Assembly: GCF_016734805.1 (NCBI RefSeq)
Contig: NZ_JAERQG010000003.1
Coordinates: 248,001-312,000, forward strand
Direction: 5' to 3'
Length of the DNA stretch: 64,000 bases
Source of the DNA: Marivirga atlantica
Lineage (GTDB): Bacteria; Bacteroidota; Bacteroidia; Cytophagales; Cyclobacteriaceae
The notes under the pieces were generated by a model. The model saw only the letters and a list, made by a program, of their open reading frames with translations. It had not been told where the DNA came from and made no database searches. This document shows, piece by piece, positions 43,377 through 52,255 of this stretch; position 1 is the stretch's first letter, and every line of letters begins with the position of its first letter. Made by a program: the position numbers and the translations under genes.

Positions 43377-44306
43377 ATGAGTCAAGATTTAACAGGTAAG
43401 TCAGCCAACGAGTCCGAAAGAAAAAGCAAGAACCAGAGTAGAACTATTTATGTCATTCTATTTTTAGTAGTGATAAGTGCGGCAGTTGGTTTTAAATTTT
43501 ATATGGATGCTGAAAGCGAAAACAAAAAGCTTCAGGCCGATTTAGAGGAGACTTACACGGAATTAGATAGTATAAGCAGTCAACTTGACAATAAAATTTC
43601 CGAAATAGAAGCATTAGGCGGAGATGTTACTGAACTTCAGTTGATTAGAAAAAACCTTGAAAGTGAGAAAGAAGCCTTACAAAAATCCAATAAGTGGGCA
43701 GCAAACGAAATAAAAAGATACAAGGATAAGGTAAGCGGCTATGAAGAATTGCTAACCTTACAAGATGAAAAAATTAAGAAGTTAGAGGCCGTAAACAAGG
43801 AGTTGATGGGTGAAAACACCAACCTTAAAAAGGAGAAAAATGTACTTAACGATAGCATCTCCGAATTAAAATCAAGAAGAAAAGAACTTGCTAGTAAGGT
43901 TGCCTTGGCCTCACGCTTAAAAGCAGAAAATATTAAGGTTTATGGTGTTAACGACAGAGGAAGAGAGCGAGAGGATGAATTTAGATCAAGACAAATAGAT
44001 AAACTAAAAATAGAATTCAATCTGGAAGAAAATAATGTAGCACAGCCTGAAGGTAAAAACATTATTCTTCGAGTAATCAACCCTAAAGGAAATGCCCTAT
44101 TCGATGTAGCTACAGGATCAGGCTCTTTCATGGTAGATGGAAAGGAAATGTTTTACACTGCGAAACAGGAAATACTTTTCGACAACACCAAACAACAACT
44201 TTCCTTTGTTTATGATAGAGGTCAGGAATATGAAGAAGGTATTTATAAGGTAGAATTATACGCAGATGACTATTTAATAGGTAAGGCAGATTTTACTGTT
44301 AAGTAA
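43377..44306 (+). CDS. Membrane-anchored coiled-coil protein
   Basis: The 309-residue protein has a polar N-terminal tail, one membrane helix near residues 23-43 (TIYVILFLVVISAAVGFKFYM) and then a long coiled coil (about 48-180, with heptads such as ENKKLQADLEETYTELDSISSQL). The C-terminal part (about 200-309) is a beta-rich domain with NIILRVINPKGNALFD and YEEGIYKVELYADDYLIG, which resembles an Ig-like fold. The layout suggests a periplasmic scaffold or envelope-tethering protein. I know similar anonymous proteins from Bacteroidetes but not a function. Confidence 0.78.
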   Translation: MSQDLTGKSANESERKSKNQSRTIYVILFLVVISAAVGFKFYMDAESENKKLQADLEETYTELDSISSQLDNKISEIEALGGDVTELQLIRKNLESEKEALQKSNKWAANEIKRYKDKVSGYEELLTLQDEKIKKLEAVNKELMGENTNLKKEKNVLNDSISELKSRRKELASKVALASRLKAENIKVYGVNDRGREREDEFRSRQIDKLKIEFNLEENNVAQPEGKNIILRVINPKGNALFDVATGSGSFMVDGKEMFYTAKQEILFDNTKQQLSFVYDRGQEYEEGIYKVELYADDYLIGKADFTVK

Positions 44307-44472
44307 AAAGTATTGCTCAAATACGTGTTTTCAAATCTATCTTGCGGATCATTATTCATGCGTTTATTGTGCATCATTCAACATGTATATGGACAGAATA
44401 GAGTCGAAAAACACTACACTTTCAACCTAATTCATGAAATTAGTGCTGGTCACTTGGTGCTTAGATAAAAGA

Positions 44473-44919
44473 TTAGAAATAAATACAATCACCCTCGTAG
44501 CCTTCGAATAAAGAAAAGGTTAGCTTTTGGTTACTCTGGTTTCTGATAATATCTAGTTTATAACTGCCTGCAAAAACTGTTTTAGAAGCTAGTTCATTAT
44601 TTAAATAAACAGTATCAGAAGTATAAGCTATCTCCTCAGAAACACCTTCTGCATAAACATATTTGGCATGCATAGAATCGAGATTTATCCAACATGAAAA
44701 TTGATTATTCGCTAATACATAAACTGTATCCACCTGGCCACCAATGCTCCACGTAAATTCATCGAAATCCAAAGAAGTATTATTATAAACAGCTAAATTA
44801 ACCTTATCATCTAAAATTTCACCGCAAAAAACCTCAGTACAGAGATCTTCGTTAGCAAAATCTTCTTCAAGGCAAGACATCAAAATAAGTACCAATAAAA
44901 TACTAAAAAGCTTCCTCAT
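44473..44919 (-). CDS. Small lipoprotein, unknown function
   Basis: The 148-residue product begins MRKLFSILLVLILMSC, a signal peptide with the lipobox LMSC; the Cys would be lipidated. I use this ATG rather than one 18 bp upstream because it puts the signal peptide at the N-terminus. The acidic stretch EEDFANED after the Cys resembles export signals of surface lipoproteins in Bacteroidetes, which would place it on the outer face. The rest is beta-rich with a few cysteines (CTEVFCG, GDCIYF at the end) that may form disulfides. No family is recognised. Confidence 0.75.
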   Translation of the reverse strand: MRKLFSILLVLILMSCLEEDFANEDLCTEVFCGEILDDKVNLAVYNNTSLDFDEFTWSIGGQVDTVYVLANNQFSCWINLDSMHAKYVYAEGVSEEIAYTSDTVYLNNELASKTVFAGSYKLDIIRNQSNQKLTFSLFEGYEGDCIYF

Positions 44920-45006
44920 AAAATATTTATTCCACATTCAAGACAATATAATGAATGGAATGGTTGCAACGCACTTAAAATATAAGCTACAAAAGTACAA
45001 TAACTA

Positions 45007-45037
45007 TTGTTTAAATAAATACAATACCCTATTTTTG
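45007..45037 (+). promoter_or_regulatory. Bacteroidetes-type promoter for rpsF operon
   Basis: TTG at 45007-45009 and TATTTTTG at 45030-45037 are separated by 20 bp, and the -7 box is 25 bp before the rpsF start. Confidence 0.65.
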
Positions 45038-45062
45038 CAGTCCAAAATTAAAAATTAATATA

Positions 45063-45434
45063 ATGGAATTGAAAAATTACGAGACGGTATTCATTTTAAC
45101 TCCCGTTTTATCTGATGCTCAGATGAAGGATGCTGTCGACAAGTTCAGAAAGGTTTTGGAAGATAAGAAAGCCGAAATTATTAATGTTGAGCAGTGGGGC
45201 TTAAAAAAACTAGCTTACCCTATTCAGCATAAAAGCACCGGCTTTTACAATCTTATCGAATTCAAAGCAACTCCTGAAACTGTTGCAGTGCTAGAATTAG
45301 AGTACAGAAGAGACGAGAAAGTGATGAGATTCTTAACAGTTGCTTTAGACAAGCATGCTATAGAATACGCTGAAAGACGCAGAAATGGCGCATTTAATAA
45401 ATCCAAAGAAAATAAAGAGGAGGTAGCGAAATGA
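45063..45434 (+). CDS. rpsF: 30S ribosomal protein S6
   Basis: S6 binds the central domain of 16S rRNA together with S18. The 123-residue protein matches the family from [15 protein letters not shown] through [19 protein letters not shown] to [14 protein letters not shown]. Its C-terminal extension (about 105-123) is rich in Lys, Glu and Asn. The stop overlaps the rpsR start as ATGA, the normal coupled arrangement. It is the first gene of the rpsF-rpsR-rplI operon. Confidence 0.97.
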   Translation: MELKNYETVFILTPVLSDAQMKDAVDKFRKVLEDKKAEIINVEQWGLKKLAYPIQHKSTGFYNLIEFKATPETVAVLELEYRRDEKVMRFLTVALDKHAIEYAERRRNGAFNKSKENKEEVAK

Positions 45435-45688
45435 CACTTCATAACGAACCTATCAACGCGAAAAAGCAAGATAACCAGAAAAAATACTGCCGATTCAAAA
45501 GATTTGGCATTAAGTATATAGATTATAAAGATCCGAACTTCTTATTGAAGTTTGTGAACGAGCAAGGTAAACTTTTACCAAGCAGAATCACTGGTACTAG
45601 CGCTAAATATCAAAAGAAAGTGGCTCAGGCTGTAAAAAGAGCTAGACACCTGGCTTTATTACCTTACGTTACTGATTCATTGAAATAA
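45431..45688 (+). CDS. rpsR: 30S ribosomal protein S18
   Basis: S18 partners with S6 in the small-subunit platform. The 85-residue protein contains the family core [20 protein letters not shown], then [34 protein letters not shown]. Only one Cys is present, so the zinc-binding form is excluded. The start overlaps rpsF by 4 bp. Confidence 0.97.
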   Translation: MTLHNEPINAKKQDNQKKYCRFKRFGIKYIDYKDPNFLLKFVNEQGKLLPSRITGTSAKYQKKVAQAVKRARHLALLPYVTDSLK

Positions 45689-45709
45689 TAACCCAAAAAT
45701 TTAATTAAA

Positions 45710-46153
45710 ATGGAAGTAATATTAACTGCAGATATTAATGGTTTGGGCTATAAAAATGATACAGTAAATGTTAAGCCTGGTTATGGTAGAAATTACCTAA
45801 TACCTCAAGGTTTCGCAATTATTGCAAACGACTCAAACCGTAAGATGATTGACGAAAATATTCGTCAGGCTGCTCACAAAGCTGAAAAATTACAAAAAGA
45901 TGCTGAAGAGCTAGCTAATAAAATTGGTGATTTAACTTTAAACATTAAAACCAAAGCTGGTGAAAGCGGTAAAATATTTGGTGCAGTAACTACTGTTCAA
46001 ATTGCTGATGGCTTAAAAGAAAAAGGTTTTGATGTAGATAGAAAGAAAATTGCTATTAATGGTGATATCAAGCAAGTAGGTGAATATACTGCTGTTCTTG
46101 ATCTACATAAAGAGGTTAAAAAAGAAATAAACCTAGTTGTTGAGGCTGACTAA
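45710..46153 (+). CDS. rplI: 50S ribosomal protein L9
   Basis: L9 spans the large subunit from the L1 stalk base. The 147-residue protein begins with the N-terminal domain pattern EVILTADINGLGYKNDTVNVKPGYGRNYLIPQGFA. A long connecting helix (about 45-75) follows, then the C-terminal domain with GKIFGAVTTVQIADGL. It lies 21 bp after rpsR and ends before a strong terminator. Confidence 0.97.
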   Translation: MEVILTADINGLGYKNDTVNVKPGYGRNYLIPQGFAIIANDSNRKMIDENIRQAAHKAEKLQKDAEELANKIGDLTLNIKTKAGESGKIFGAVTTVQIADGLKEKGFDVDRKKIAINGDIKQVGEYTAVLDLHKEVKKEINLVVEAD

Positions 46154-46174
46154 GTCCATAAACAATTAAATTAG

Positions 46175-46209
46175 AAAAGCTCTGACAGTTCGCTGTTAGA
46201 GCTTTTTTT
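46175..46209 (+). terminator. Rho-independent terminator of rpsF-rpsR-rplI
   Basis: A 14-bp stem with one G-U pair (46175-46188 with 46193-46206), a TTCG tetraloop and a following T run make this the strongest terminator in the window. Confidence 0.95.
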
Positions 46210-46245
46210 ATGTCCGGTTCACAAGAAATAATTTAACAATAATGA

Positions 46246-47334
46246 TTAGAGTCTATCAGCTGGTATACCGAATAACCAAATTTGTGTTTCTTGTTGACTG
46301 CTGAAGTTATTATCAGAAACAAATAAGAGGCTCTTGGTTTCACTATCAAAATCTCTTCCAAAAGCCATCCCCTCTATATTGTCAACTCTTTCTCCATACT
46401 GATTGAGGTCAATAAACAACTCCTTATCCACAGCAGTAAAAGTGGCTTGTGTTAAAGCTGGTTCATCCATTACATTGGTAGCATTAGAAACATTCACTTT
46501 AAATACATTTACAAAGTTTCCTACTCCCGTTATATAGGACCTTTCTAGAACAAGTAATTCAGTCTCGCTCAAACTAATCAACTCCGTAACTGAATTAATA
46601 TTAAATTCATTAGCTGGTTTAGTAATAGCCTGAACTGGTTCAATTGGATAGGCGTATTCTGCTAGCACCTCTTCATTTTTAATATCAAACCTCGTAAGTC
46701 TAATTGGTCTTTTACTTTCAGCATATTTCGGAACATCGCCATCCTCTTTCAATGGAAGTTCGTTGGCAAACCAAATGATAGTATCATTTTCAAAAGTTAA
46801 ACTCTCAAATCCCCCATTCTTTCTTAGACCTTTCGTTTCATAATAATTAAATACAGTAGGCACTTTATATGATTTTATAAGGTTACCTAAAGTATCCATT
46901 TCTCTAATGAAAGGCGCTTTGTTGTTTTCTTGCCTACCACCCTCGCTCGTATAAATAAGAGTTTTACGATTCTGATGAAAGCGAATGGCTTCGGGATCTA
47001 AGGAGTGCTCTCTATAATTAAATCCACTATCATTTTTTAGAAATACCGTCTTTCCGATTATAACGGTATCAATTCCTTTGTCAGTGTAGTCAATTCGAGC
47101 ACGATAATAACGAGCATCATTATATTCCGATCTATCATCAGAAATAAAATACCAAAAGGCATTACCATCGTAATCAATGGAGGATAAACCTCCTAGAATG
47201 GTGTTATCTACAATAGAGCTATCTCCAATAACATATTTATCTATAAACTTTACTTCACTTGACTTATCAATTTTCGGGTTACAGCCTAGTAAAAATGAGC
47301 CCACCACTATCAGTAAAAAAATTCGACTATACAT
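46246..47334 (-). CDS. Lipoprotein with esterase-like phytase-family domain
   Basis: The 362-residue protein has a signal peptide ending in the lipobox FLLGC (Cys near 18). The body fits the 'esterase-like activity of phytase' beta-propeller family: LGGLSSIDYDGNAFWYFISDDRSE, SLDPEAIRFHQNRKTLIYTSEGG, GGFESLTFENDTIIWFANE and DNIEGMAFG near the end. Family members hydrolyse phosphate or organic esters at the cell surface, but catalytic residues are not well defined. It is a single-gene unit; a -7 box lies at 47352-47359. Confidence 0.85.
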   Translation of the reverse strand: MYSRIFLLIVVGSFLLGCNPKIDKSSEVKFIDKYVIGDSSIVDNTILGGLSSIDYDGNAFWYFISDDRSEYNDARYYRARIDYTDKGIDTVIIGKTVFLKNDSGFNYREHSLDPEAIRFHQNRKTLIYTSEGGRQENNKAPFIREMDTLGNLIKSYKVPTVFNYYETKGLRKNGGFESLTFENDTIIWFANELPLKEDGDVPKYAESKRPIRLTRFDIKNEEVLAEYAYPIEPVQAITKPANEFNINSVTELISLSETELLVLERSYITGVGNFVNVFKVNVSNATNVMDEPALTQATFTAVDKELFIDLNQYGERVDNIEGMAFGRDFDSETKSLLFVSDNNFSSQQETQIWLFGIPADRL

Positions 47335-47351
47335 AGCATCTTTTTATCTCG

Positions 47352-47359
47352 CAAAAATA
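47352..47359 (-). promoter_or_regulatory. -7 promoter element (TATTTTTG) for the phytase-like gene
   Basis: On the minus strand TATTTTTG is 17 bp before the start at 47334. No TTG at the -33 distance. Confidence 0.4.
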
Positions 47360-47415
47360 ATATAAGCCCGTAACTTTTAAACTAATTGTAAGTTAATAAT
47401 TGAAACTTAATAGAA

Positions 47416-47862
47416 ATGATAGATTGGAATGAAGTTATAAAAAGAGCTAACAATGGAAATCCTAAGCCTCCGAGAAGAGTTGAAAAAACGGAAAGTGAAT
47501 GGAAATCCGAATTGACTCCTGATCAATTCTTTATAACTAGGAAACACGGAACAGAAAGAGCATTTACCGGTGAATACTGTGAAGCTCATGAGCCGGGAAA
47601 ATATGGATGTATATGCTGTGGCACTACCCTATTTGATTCGAACTTAAAGTTTGACTCAAACTCTGGCTGGCCAAGCTTTACTGAACCATTTGAAGACGAT
47701 GTAATAAAACATACCAAAGATACCTCACATGGCATGGTAAGAGTTGAGGTGAGCTGTAACGTTTGCGATGCGCACTTAGGCCATGTGTTCCCTGACGGCC
47801 CAAAGCCAAGCGGCTTGCGCTATTGCATAAATTCAGCCTCTATTAAATTACAAAACAATTAA
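47416..47862 (+). CDS. msrB: Peptide-methionine (R)-S-oxide reductase
   Basis: MsrB repairs R-methionine sulfoxide in proteins. The 148-residue protein has the zinc pairs CICCG and CNVC (with DAHLGHVF), the segment SGWPSFTEPF and the catalytic Cys in LRYCINSASI. It lacks a signal peptide, so it acts in the cytoplasm. It is a separate protein, not fused to MsrA. Its 3' end overlaps the convergent sensor gene by 4 bp. Confidence 0.95.
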   Translation: MIDWNEVIKRANNGNPKPPRRVEKTESEWKSELTPDQFFITRKHGTERAFTGEYCEAHEPGKYGCICCGTTLFDSNLKFDSNSGWPSFTEPFEDDVIKHTKDTSHGMVRVEVSCNVCDAHLGHVFPDGPKPSGLRYCINSASIKLQNN

Positions 47863-50060
47863 TTAAACTCTTCAGGAGCAAAAAGTCGTCTGAGTGCCTT
47901 TTTATCATATTCCTGACTCACTTTGTTAAATAATATGAAGCTATAGAAACAGCCATTTGCCTTGATTTTAGTCATAACAAACTTGGCCTGATCTATAGCT
48001 CCATATTTATCCATGATTGCACATTCCTTCCTCTCAGAAATCCCTGTTAATATAAATTGGGGATCTGAATCAAGTTCTGCAATTCGCTTATCTAAAGAAC
48101 ATTTAAATACCTGTTCTGGTGTGTTACCTATTAGATCCTCCTTATTAAAGTAAAGCTCATCTTGCAAGTATTGACTGATTGCCACAATCTTATAATGCTC
48201 ATCAATTACCAGAACGCCATCGTATACTTTAGCAATTAATCTATTGAAAAGCTTCTTTTCAAGTTTCACTCCTTCTAACTGAGCTTCAATATTTTGTTGA
48301 TTGCGGGTCATTTCTTCTTGCGTAGCCTGAAGTTCTTCCATATTCTGCCTCATCTCTTCCTCCTGAGCTTTCAATTCCTCAGTCATCTCCTGCGAGTCTT
48401 GCAATAATAAGGTTGTTTTTTCTTGCATTTTTATGGCACTTAGGTTAGCACCTAATCTGGAAGCAAACTCCTTGATAAATTCAATACTGGCCTCTGAGAA
48501 TTCTTTAAAACTTGCTAATTCAATTACGCCAGTAATAGTCTCTTTATGTTTTACAGGTACTATTAATATGGATCGAGGTGATGCATCTCCCAAACCGCTT
48601 CTAATATTCAAGTAATTATCAGGCACATCAGTTAAATAAATATGATCACCCTCCAGCCAACTTTGACCGATGAGTCCCTCGCCTCTAGCTATTTTTTTAT
48701 TCAGATACTTTTTGCGTTCAAAAGCATAACACCCTTTAAGGCTTAGATAATCTTGTTTAGAATCGAAATCATTTTCACTTTCAACCACGAACAGAGCTCC
48801 CTGACTTGCTCCTATATACTTTACAAGTTCACTTATTATAGTATAAGCGAATGTTGCCTGATCCGACTCGTCATTTTTCATTAATTGAGCAAACTTTGCT
48901 AATCCTTCTGTGCTCCAATTTCTGCGTTCATCTAATTTAGCTTTTGCCTCAAGTGTTTCATTCTTCTCATTGATCAACCTAAGGTTTGATCTCAGATTCT
49001 CAAGCATCTGCTGGAAGTTTCTACTCAAGCTTCCAATTTCATCTTTGCTATCCACATCCAAATACTTGTCAGCCTCTCGATCACCCGAAAGAACCTTTTT
49101 AACGATATTATCTAATTTAATTATAGGTTTAGAAACTGTCTTTCTGAGTAAATAAATTAGAAATAAGCTACCCATTATTAAGAATAAGATAGTTAAGCCA
49201 ATCGTTATCTGCGCTTGCTTCTTCAGAGCATTATTTTTATCGTTAATTTTAGCATAAATAAAATTGATCTTTGGAGTAGTCTGTTTCAATATTTCCTCCA
49301 ACTCTAAAAGCATACCGTTCTCTTGAGTAAGGCCTATCTCCATTTCGGCTAAAACTATTCTATCAAAATGGTTTTTATAAGCATTAATTTCATCAATTGC
49401 CTTTTCCTTATAATTAGAAGTCATATGAGGAAATTCTTGAATGTCAGCATTCTTGATAAACGCAACAAATTCAGACACTGTGTTATGAAGTCTATCAACA
49501 TATTTTGTATCGTGTCGAAGTGCAAAATCCTTCTCATGCTTTCTTAAGGTAAGCGCAAAAACCTGTTCTTCAGGAGAAATACGTTCCTGCAGTTGATGAG
49601 CATATGTGCGCATCTCTCCTTCCAAACCATGATCTTTGAAACCTCTTTTGTGAAATAAAGCAGTTAAATCATTGAAATTTTGTTGATAGCTATTAACCAA
49701 ACTGGAGAGTTTTTCCACGTCAAAAGATAAATCAACACTTTCAACCACATCCAATTGAGACGTTTGATTTAGTGCCGCTCTAATAATATTGAGATTTGAG
49801 TTAATTTCTGTTGTGATATTACTTTTACCATCTTCTAGAAATGCAGGTTCCTTCCATCCAAAAAGCATAAACTCCTTTTGTCTTTTCTGAGCCTTATCCA
49901 GGTCTAGCATTATTTCAGCCATTTCTATTCTAAGGGTTTGAAAATTACTTATGTCGCGGTACGAATTGAAAACTATAAGCCCTCCGAAAAGCCCTAGAAA
50001 TAGTAAAAGTGAAAATGAAATGATGAATTTCTTCCTGATTGCTAAATCTTTGTATCGCAT
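47859..50060 (-). CDS. HAMP-GAF-PAS membrane sensor without an output domain
   Basis: The 733-residue protein has a first membrane helix at about 11-31, a helical periplasmic sensor region to about 282, a second helix at about 283-305 and a HAMP domain to about 360. A coil and a GAF domain (about 386-546, with RGEGLIGQSWLEGDHIYLTDVP) are followed by a long Glu/Gln-rich coiled coil (about 546-605) and a PAS domain (about 605-720, YDGVLVIDEHYKIVAISQ). There is no histidine-kinase, cyclase, GGDEF or methyl-accepting domain, so it must signal through a partner. A promoter-like TACCTTTG precedes it. Confidence 0.85.
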   Translation of the reverse strand: MRYKDLAIRKKFIISFSLLLFLGLFGGLIVFNSYRDISNFQTLRIEMAEIMLDLDKAQKRQKEFMLFGWKEPAFLEDGKSNITTEINSNLNIIRAALNQTSQLDVVESVDLSFDVEKLSSLVNSYQQNFNDLTALFHKRGFKDHGLEGEMRTYAHQLQERISPEEQVFALTLRKHEKDFALRHDTKYVDRLHNTVSEFVAFIKNADIQEFPHMTSNYKEKAIDEINAYKNHFDRIVLAEMEIGLTQENGMLLELEEILKQTTPKINFIYAKINDKNNALKKQAQITIGLTILFLIMGSLFLIYLLRKTVSKPIIKLDNIVKKVLSGDREADKYLDVDSKDEIGSLSRNFQQMLENLRSNLRLINEKNETLEAKAKLDERRNWSTEGLAKFAQLMKNDESDQATFAYTIISELVKYIGASQGALFVVESENDFDSKQDYLSLKGCYAFERKKYLNKKIARGEGLIGQSWLEGDHIYLTDVPDNYLNIRSGLGDASPRSILIVPVKHKETITGVIELASFKEFSEASIEFIKEFASRLGANLSAIKMQEKTTLLLQDSQEMTEELKAQEEEMRQNMEELQATQEEMTRNQQNIEAQLEGVKLEKKLFNRLIAKVYDGVLVIDEHYKIVAISQYLQDELYFNKEDLIGNTPEQVFKCSLDKRIAELDSDPQFILTGISERKECAIMDKYGAIDQAKFVMTKIKANGCFYSFILFNKVSQEYDKKALRRLFAPEEFN

Positions 50061-50076
50061 ACAATGCTTTTTTTTG

Positions 50077-50084
50077 CAAAGGTA
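50077..50084 (-). promoter_or_regulatory. -7 promoter element (TACCTTTG) for the sensor gene
   Basis: TACCTTTG on the minus strand, 16 bp before the start codon; the -33 box is not obvious. Confidence 0.45.
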
Positions 50085-50202
50085 CGATGTGCAGAGAGGC
50101 TAATTATTAAGAATAAGCAATCGGTCTGTTAAGAAATTATGAGTAGTAAAAGTATTTATTGGAAATGTTCAATTACTACACAGAAGCTCTATTTTAATAA
50201 AA

Positions 50203-50232
50203 AAGAAGAGGTTGCTTAAGCAACCTCTTCTT
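50203..50232. terminator. Perfect 30-bp palindromic terminator overlapping the fadD stop codon
   Basis: The sequence is a perfect inverted repeat with 13-nt arms around TTAA. On the minus strand the 5' arm is the last codons of fadD and the loop is its stop codon; the hairpin is followed by TTTTTT. It should terminate fadD. Confidence 0.88.
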
Positions 50233-51895
50233 TATCTCTTAAATGCCTTCTTATTATTTTTCCCACATTTGATTTAGGCAACTCGGTTTCAAATGAAACC
50301 AACTTAGGACATTTATAAGCGGTCAAATTTTCTTTGCAGTAGGCAATAACTTCTTCTTCAGTTAAACTATCATCTTTTTTAACAATAAAAGCTTTTACCT
50401 TTTCAGTAGAATGCTCATCTGGAACACCAATTACCGCAACTTCCAATACTTTATCCATTCCGGCAATTACATCTTCAATCTCATTAGGATATACATTAAA
50501 GCCAGAAACGTTAATCATATCTTTCTTACGATCAACAATTTTGAAGAAGCCATCTTTATCCATCACTCCCACATCACCTGTTCTAAACCATTCACCATTA
50601 AAGAAAGTGGTTTCATTTAATTCGTCTTTATTCCAATAGCCTGACATTACTTGTGGACCCTTACCACAAATTTCTCCAGGCTCTCCCAAAGGAACCTCTT
50701 CACCTTGCTCATTCATTACTTTCATTTCTGTGCTAGGCGTTGGAATACCAATTGTACCAATTCGCTCAGTACCATCTAAAGGATTTACACTTAGTACTGG
50801 GGAGGTTTCACTCAGACCATAACCTTCCACTAAAGGACCACCTGTTATCTTTTTCCATTTTTCAGCAACAGCACGCTGTACGGCCATACCACCACCTATG
50901 GAGCCTTTCAAATGGGTAAAGTCAACTTCATTTATATTAGGTTGATTCAGTAATCCATTAAATAAGGTATTTACTCCTGTCATCAAAGTAAAAGGATGTT
51001 TCTTCAACTCCTTTATAAAACCCGGCATGTCCCTAGGATTAGTTATTAAAATACTTTTTGCACCAATGCTAAACATTAACAAACCATTTACCGCCAAGGC
51101 AAAAATATGATAGAGCGGCAAGGCTGTTATCATTACTTCCTGCTCTCCATCTGTAAATAATGGTTTAAACCATTCCTGCGTTTGCATAGTGTGTGCTACT
51201 AAGTTTCTATGCGATAGTTTTGCTCCTTTACTTACTCCTGTTGTTCCTCCCGTGTACTGTAGAAAAGCTAAATCAGAAGAGGAAATCTCGGGTCTTTCAA
51301 AAGAATGCTTACTTCCTTCCTTTAAGGCTGTCTTAAACTTCACAGCCTTAGGTATATTATATGAAGGAACCATCTTTTTGATGTACTTCACAACGAAGTT
51401 CACTATAAAGCCTTTCAATCCACCGATCATATCTCCCAGTTCAGTATGAATCACTGTTTGAATGTCAGTTTCTGGTAATATCTTTTCTAAATTATCAGCA
51501 AAGTTGGCTACAATAACAACTGCTTTAGCACCTGAGTCCTTAAACTGATGAGCCATCTCTCTTGCGGTATACAAAGGATTAGTCCCCACTACAACTAAAC
51601 CGGCTTTTAAGGCTCCAATCATTGAAATAGGATACTGCAGACAGTTTGGCATTTGTATAGCTATCCTGTCTCCTTTCTTTAATCCGGAAACGTTTGTCAA
51701 ATAACTCGCGAAATTATCAGATAATTCATCAACTTCACTGTAGGTTAAAACCTTACCCATATTTTCGTATGCCTCTGCATCCGCATACTTTTTGAATATT
51801 TCTTCAAAAAGCTCAGGAAGGCTTGAATATTGATCTGGGTTTATCTCTCTAGGCACTCCTTTCGGATAATGCTTAATCCATGGAAAATCACTCAT
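50216..51895 (-). CDS. fadD: Long-chain fatty-acid-CoA ligase
   Basis: FadD activates fatty acids with ATP and CoA. The 559-residue protein has the AMP-forming motifs YTGGTTGVSKGAKLSH (near 218-233), EGYGLSETSPVLSVNP, WFRTGDVGVMDKDGFFKIVDRKKDMI and the C-terminal KSNVGKIIRRHLRD with the catalytic Lys. The N-terminus (PWIKHYPKGVPREI) is typical of the FadD branch rather than acetyl-CoA synthetase. It is monocistronic and divergent from sufB across a 360-bp region. Confidence 0.93.
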   Translation of the reverse strand: MSDFPWIKHYPKGVPREINPDQYSSLPELFEEIFKKYADAEAYENMGKVLTYSEVDELSDNFASYLTNVSGLKKGDRIAIQMPNCLQYPISMIGALKAGLVVVGTNPLYTAREMAHQFKDSGAKAVVIVANFADNLEKILPETDIQTVIHTELGDMIGGLKGFIVNFVVKYIKKMVPSYNIPKAVKFKTALKEGSKHSFERPEISSSDLAFLQYTGGTTGVSKGAKLSHRNLVAHTMQTQEWFKPLFTDGEQEVMITALPLYHIFALAVNGLLMFSIGAKSILITNPRDMPGFIKELKKHPFTLMTGVNTLFNGLLNQPNINEVDFTHLKGSIGGGMAVQRAVAEKWKKITGGPLVEGYGLSETSPVLSVNPLDGTERIGTIGIPTPSTEMKVMNEQGEEVPLGEPGEICGKGPQVMSGYWNKDELNETTFFNGEWFRTGDVGVMDKDGFFKIVDRKKDMINVSGFNVYPNEIEDVIAGMDKVLEVAVIGVPDEHSTEKVKAFIVKKDDSLTEEEVIAYCKENLTAYKCPKLVSFETELPKSNVGKIIRRHLRDKEEVA

Positions 51896-52036
51896 AATGT
51901 TTCTGTAGTTATCAATACTAATCTTTTGGGTCTGGAAATTACTAAAAAATATTATTCTAACATAAACTCATATACATATGGAAACGTTTGCAAATTTCAC
52001 CTTTTTCATTACTTCTCTGTTAATCAATGGATTAGT

Positions 52037-52054
52037 GTTATGCATGCATAACAA
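52037..52054. promoter_or_regulatory. Perfect 18-bp palindrome, possible operator
   Basis: TGTTATGCATGCATAACA reads the same on both strands. It is about 160-200 bp from both start codons, in the divergent fadD/sufB region. A dimeric repressor (for example TetR- or FadR-like for fadD, or a redox/iron regulator for suf) is plausible but unproven. Confidence 0.5.
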
Positions 52055-52213
52055 TTAAGGCTTTAATAAAAATTGATTTTTTAAAACCATTAAAGAAACC
52101 ATCAGTTTAAAGCACTAAAACTATTGATAAAAGTAATTGAGTTAATAGATTTCATCGATAGTTCAATTGTTAAAAAAAATGCTTAAAGGTTAACATAAGG
52201 CATCTTTTTATGT

Positions 52214-52221
52214 TAGCTTTG
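52214..52221 (+). promoter_or_regulatory. -7 promoter element (TAGCTTTG) for the suf operon
   Basis: TAGCTTTG matches TAnnTTTG and lies 34 bp before the sufB start. The -33 box is weak. Confidence 0.5.
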
Positions 52222-52255
52222 TAGTTAAATTAAAATTAGTCTAAATAATTCATAT

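Larger units (their letters stand above)
51896..52255. other. Divergent intergenic region between fadD and sufB
   Basis: This 360-bp AT-rich stretch contains no coding sequence that I can support. It holds a perfect 18-bp palindrome at 52037-52054 and a -7 box at 52214-52221. On the fadD side there is only a near match, TAGTATTG, about 25 bp from the start codon. No riboswitch-like fold was recognised. Confidence 0.6.

Noticed and set aside
44307-44472. Short frame (ATG near 44358) in the gap between the coiled-coil gene and the lipoprotein gene
   Set aside because: It would encode only about 24 residues with no ribosome-binding site, promoter or similarity that I recognise.
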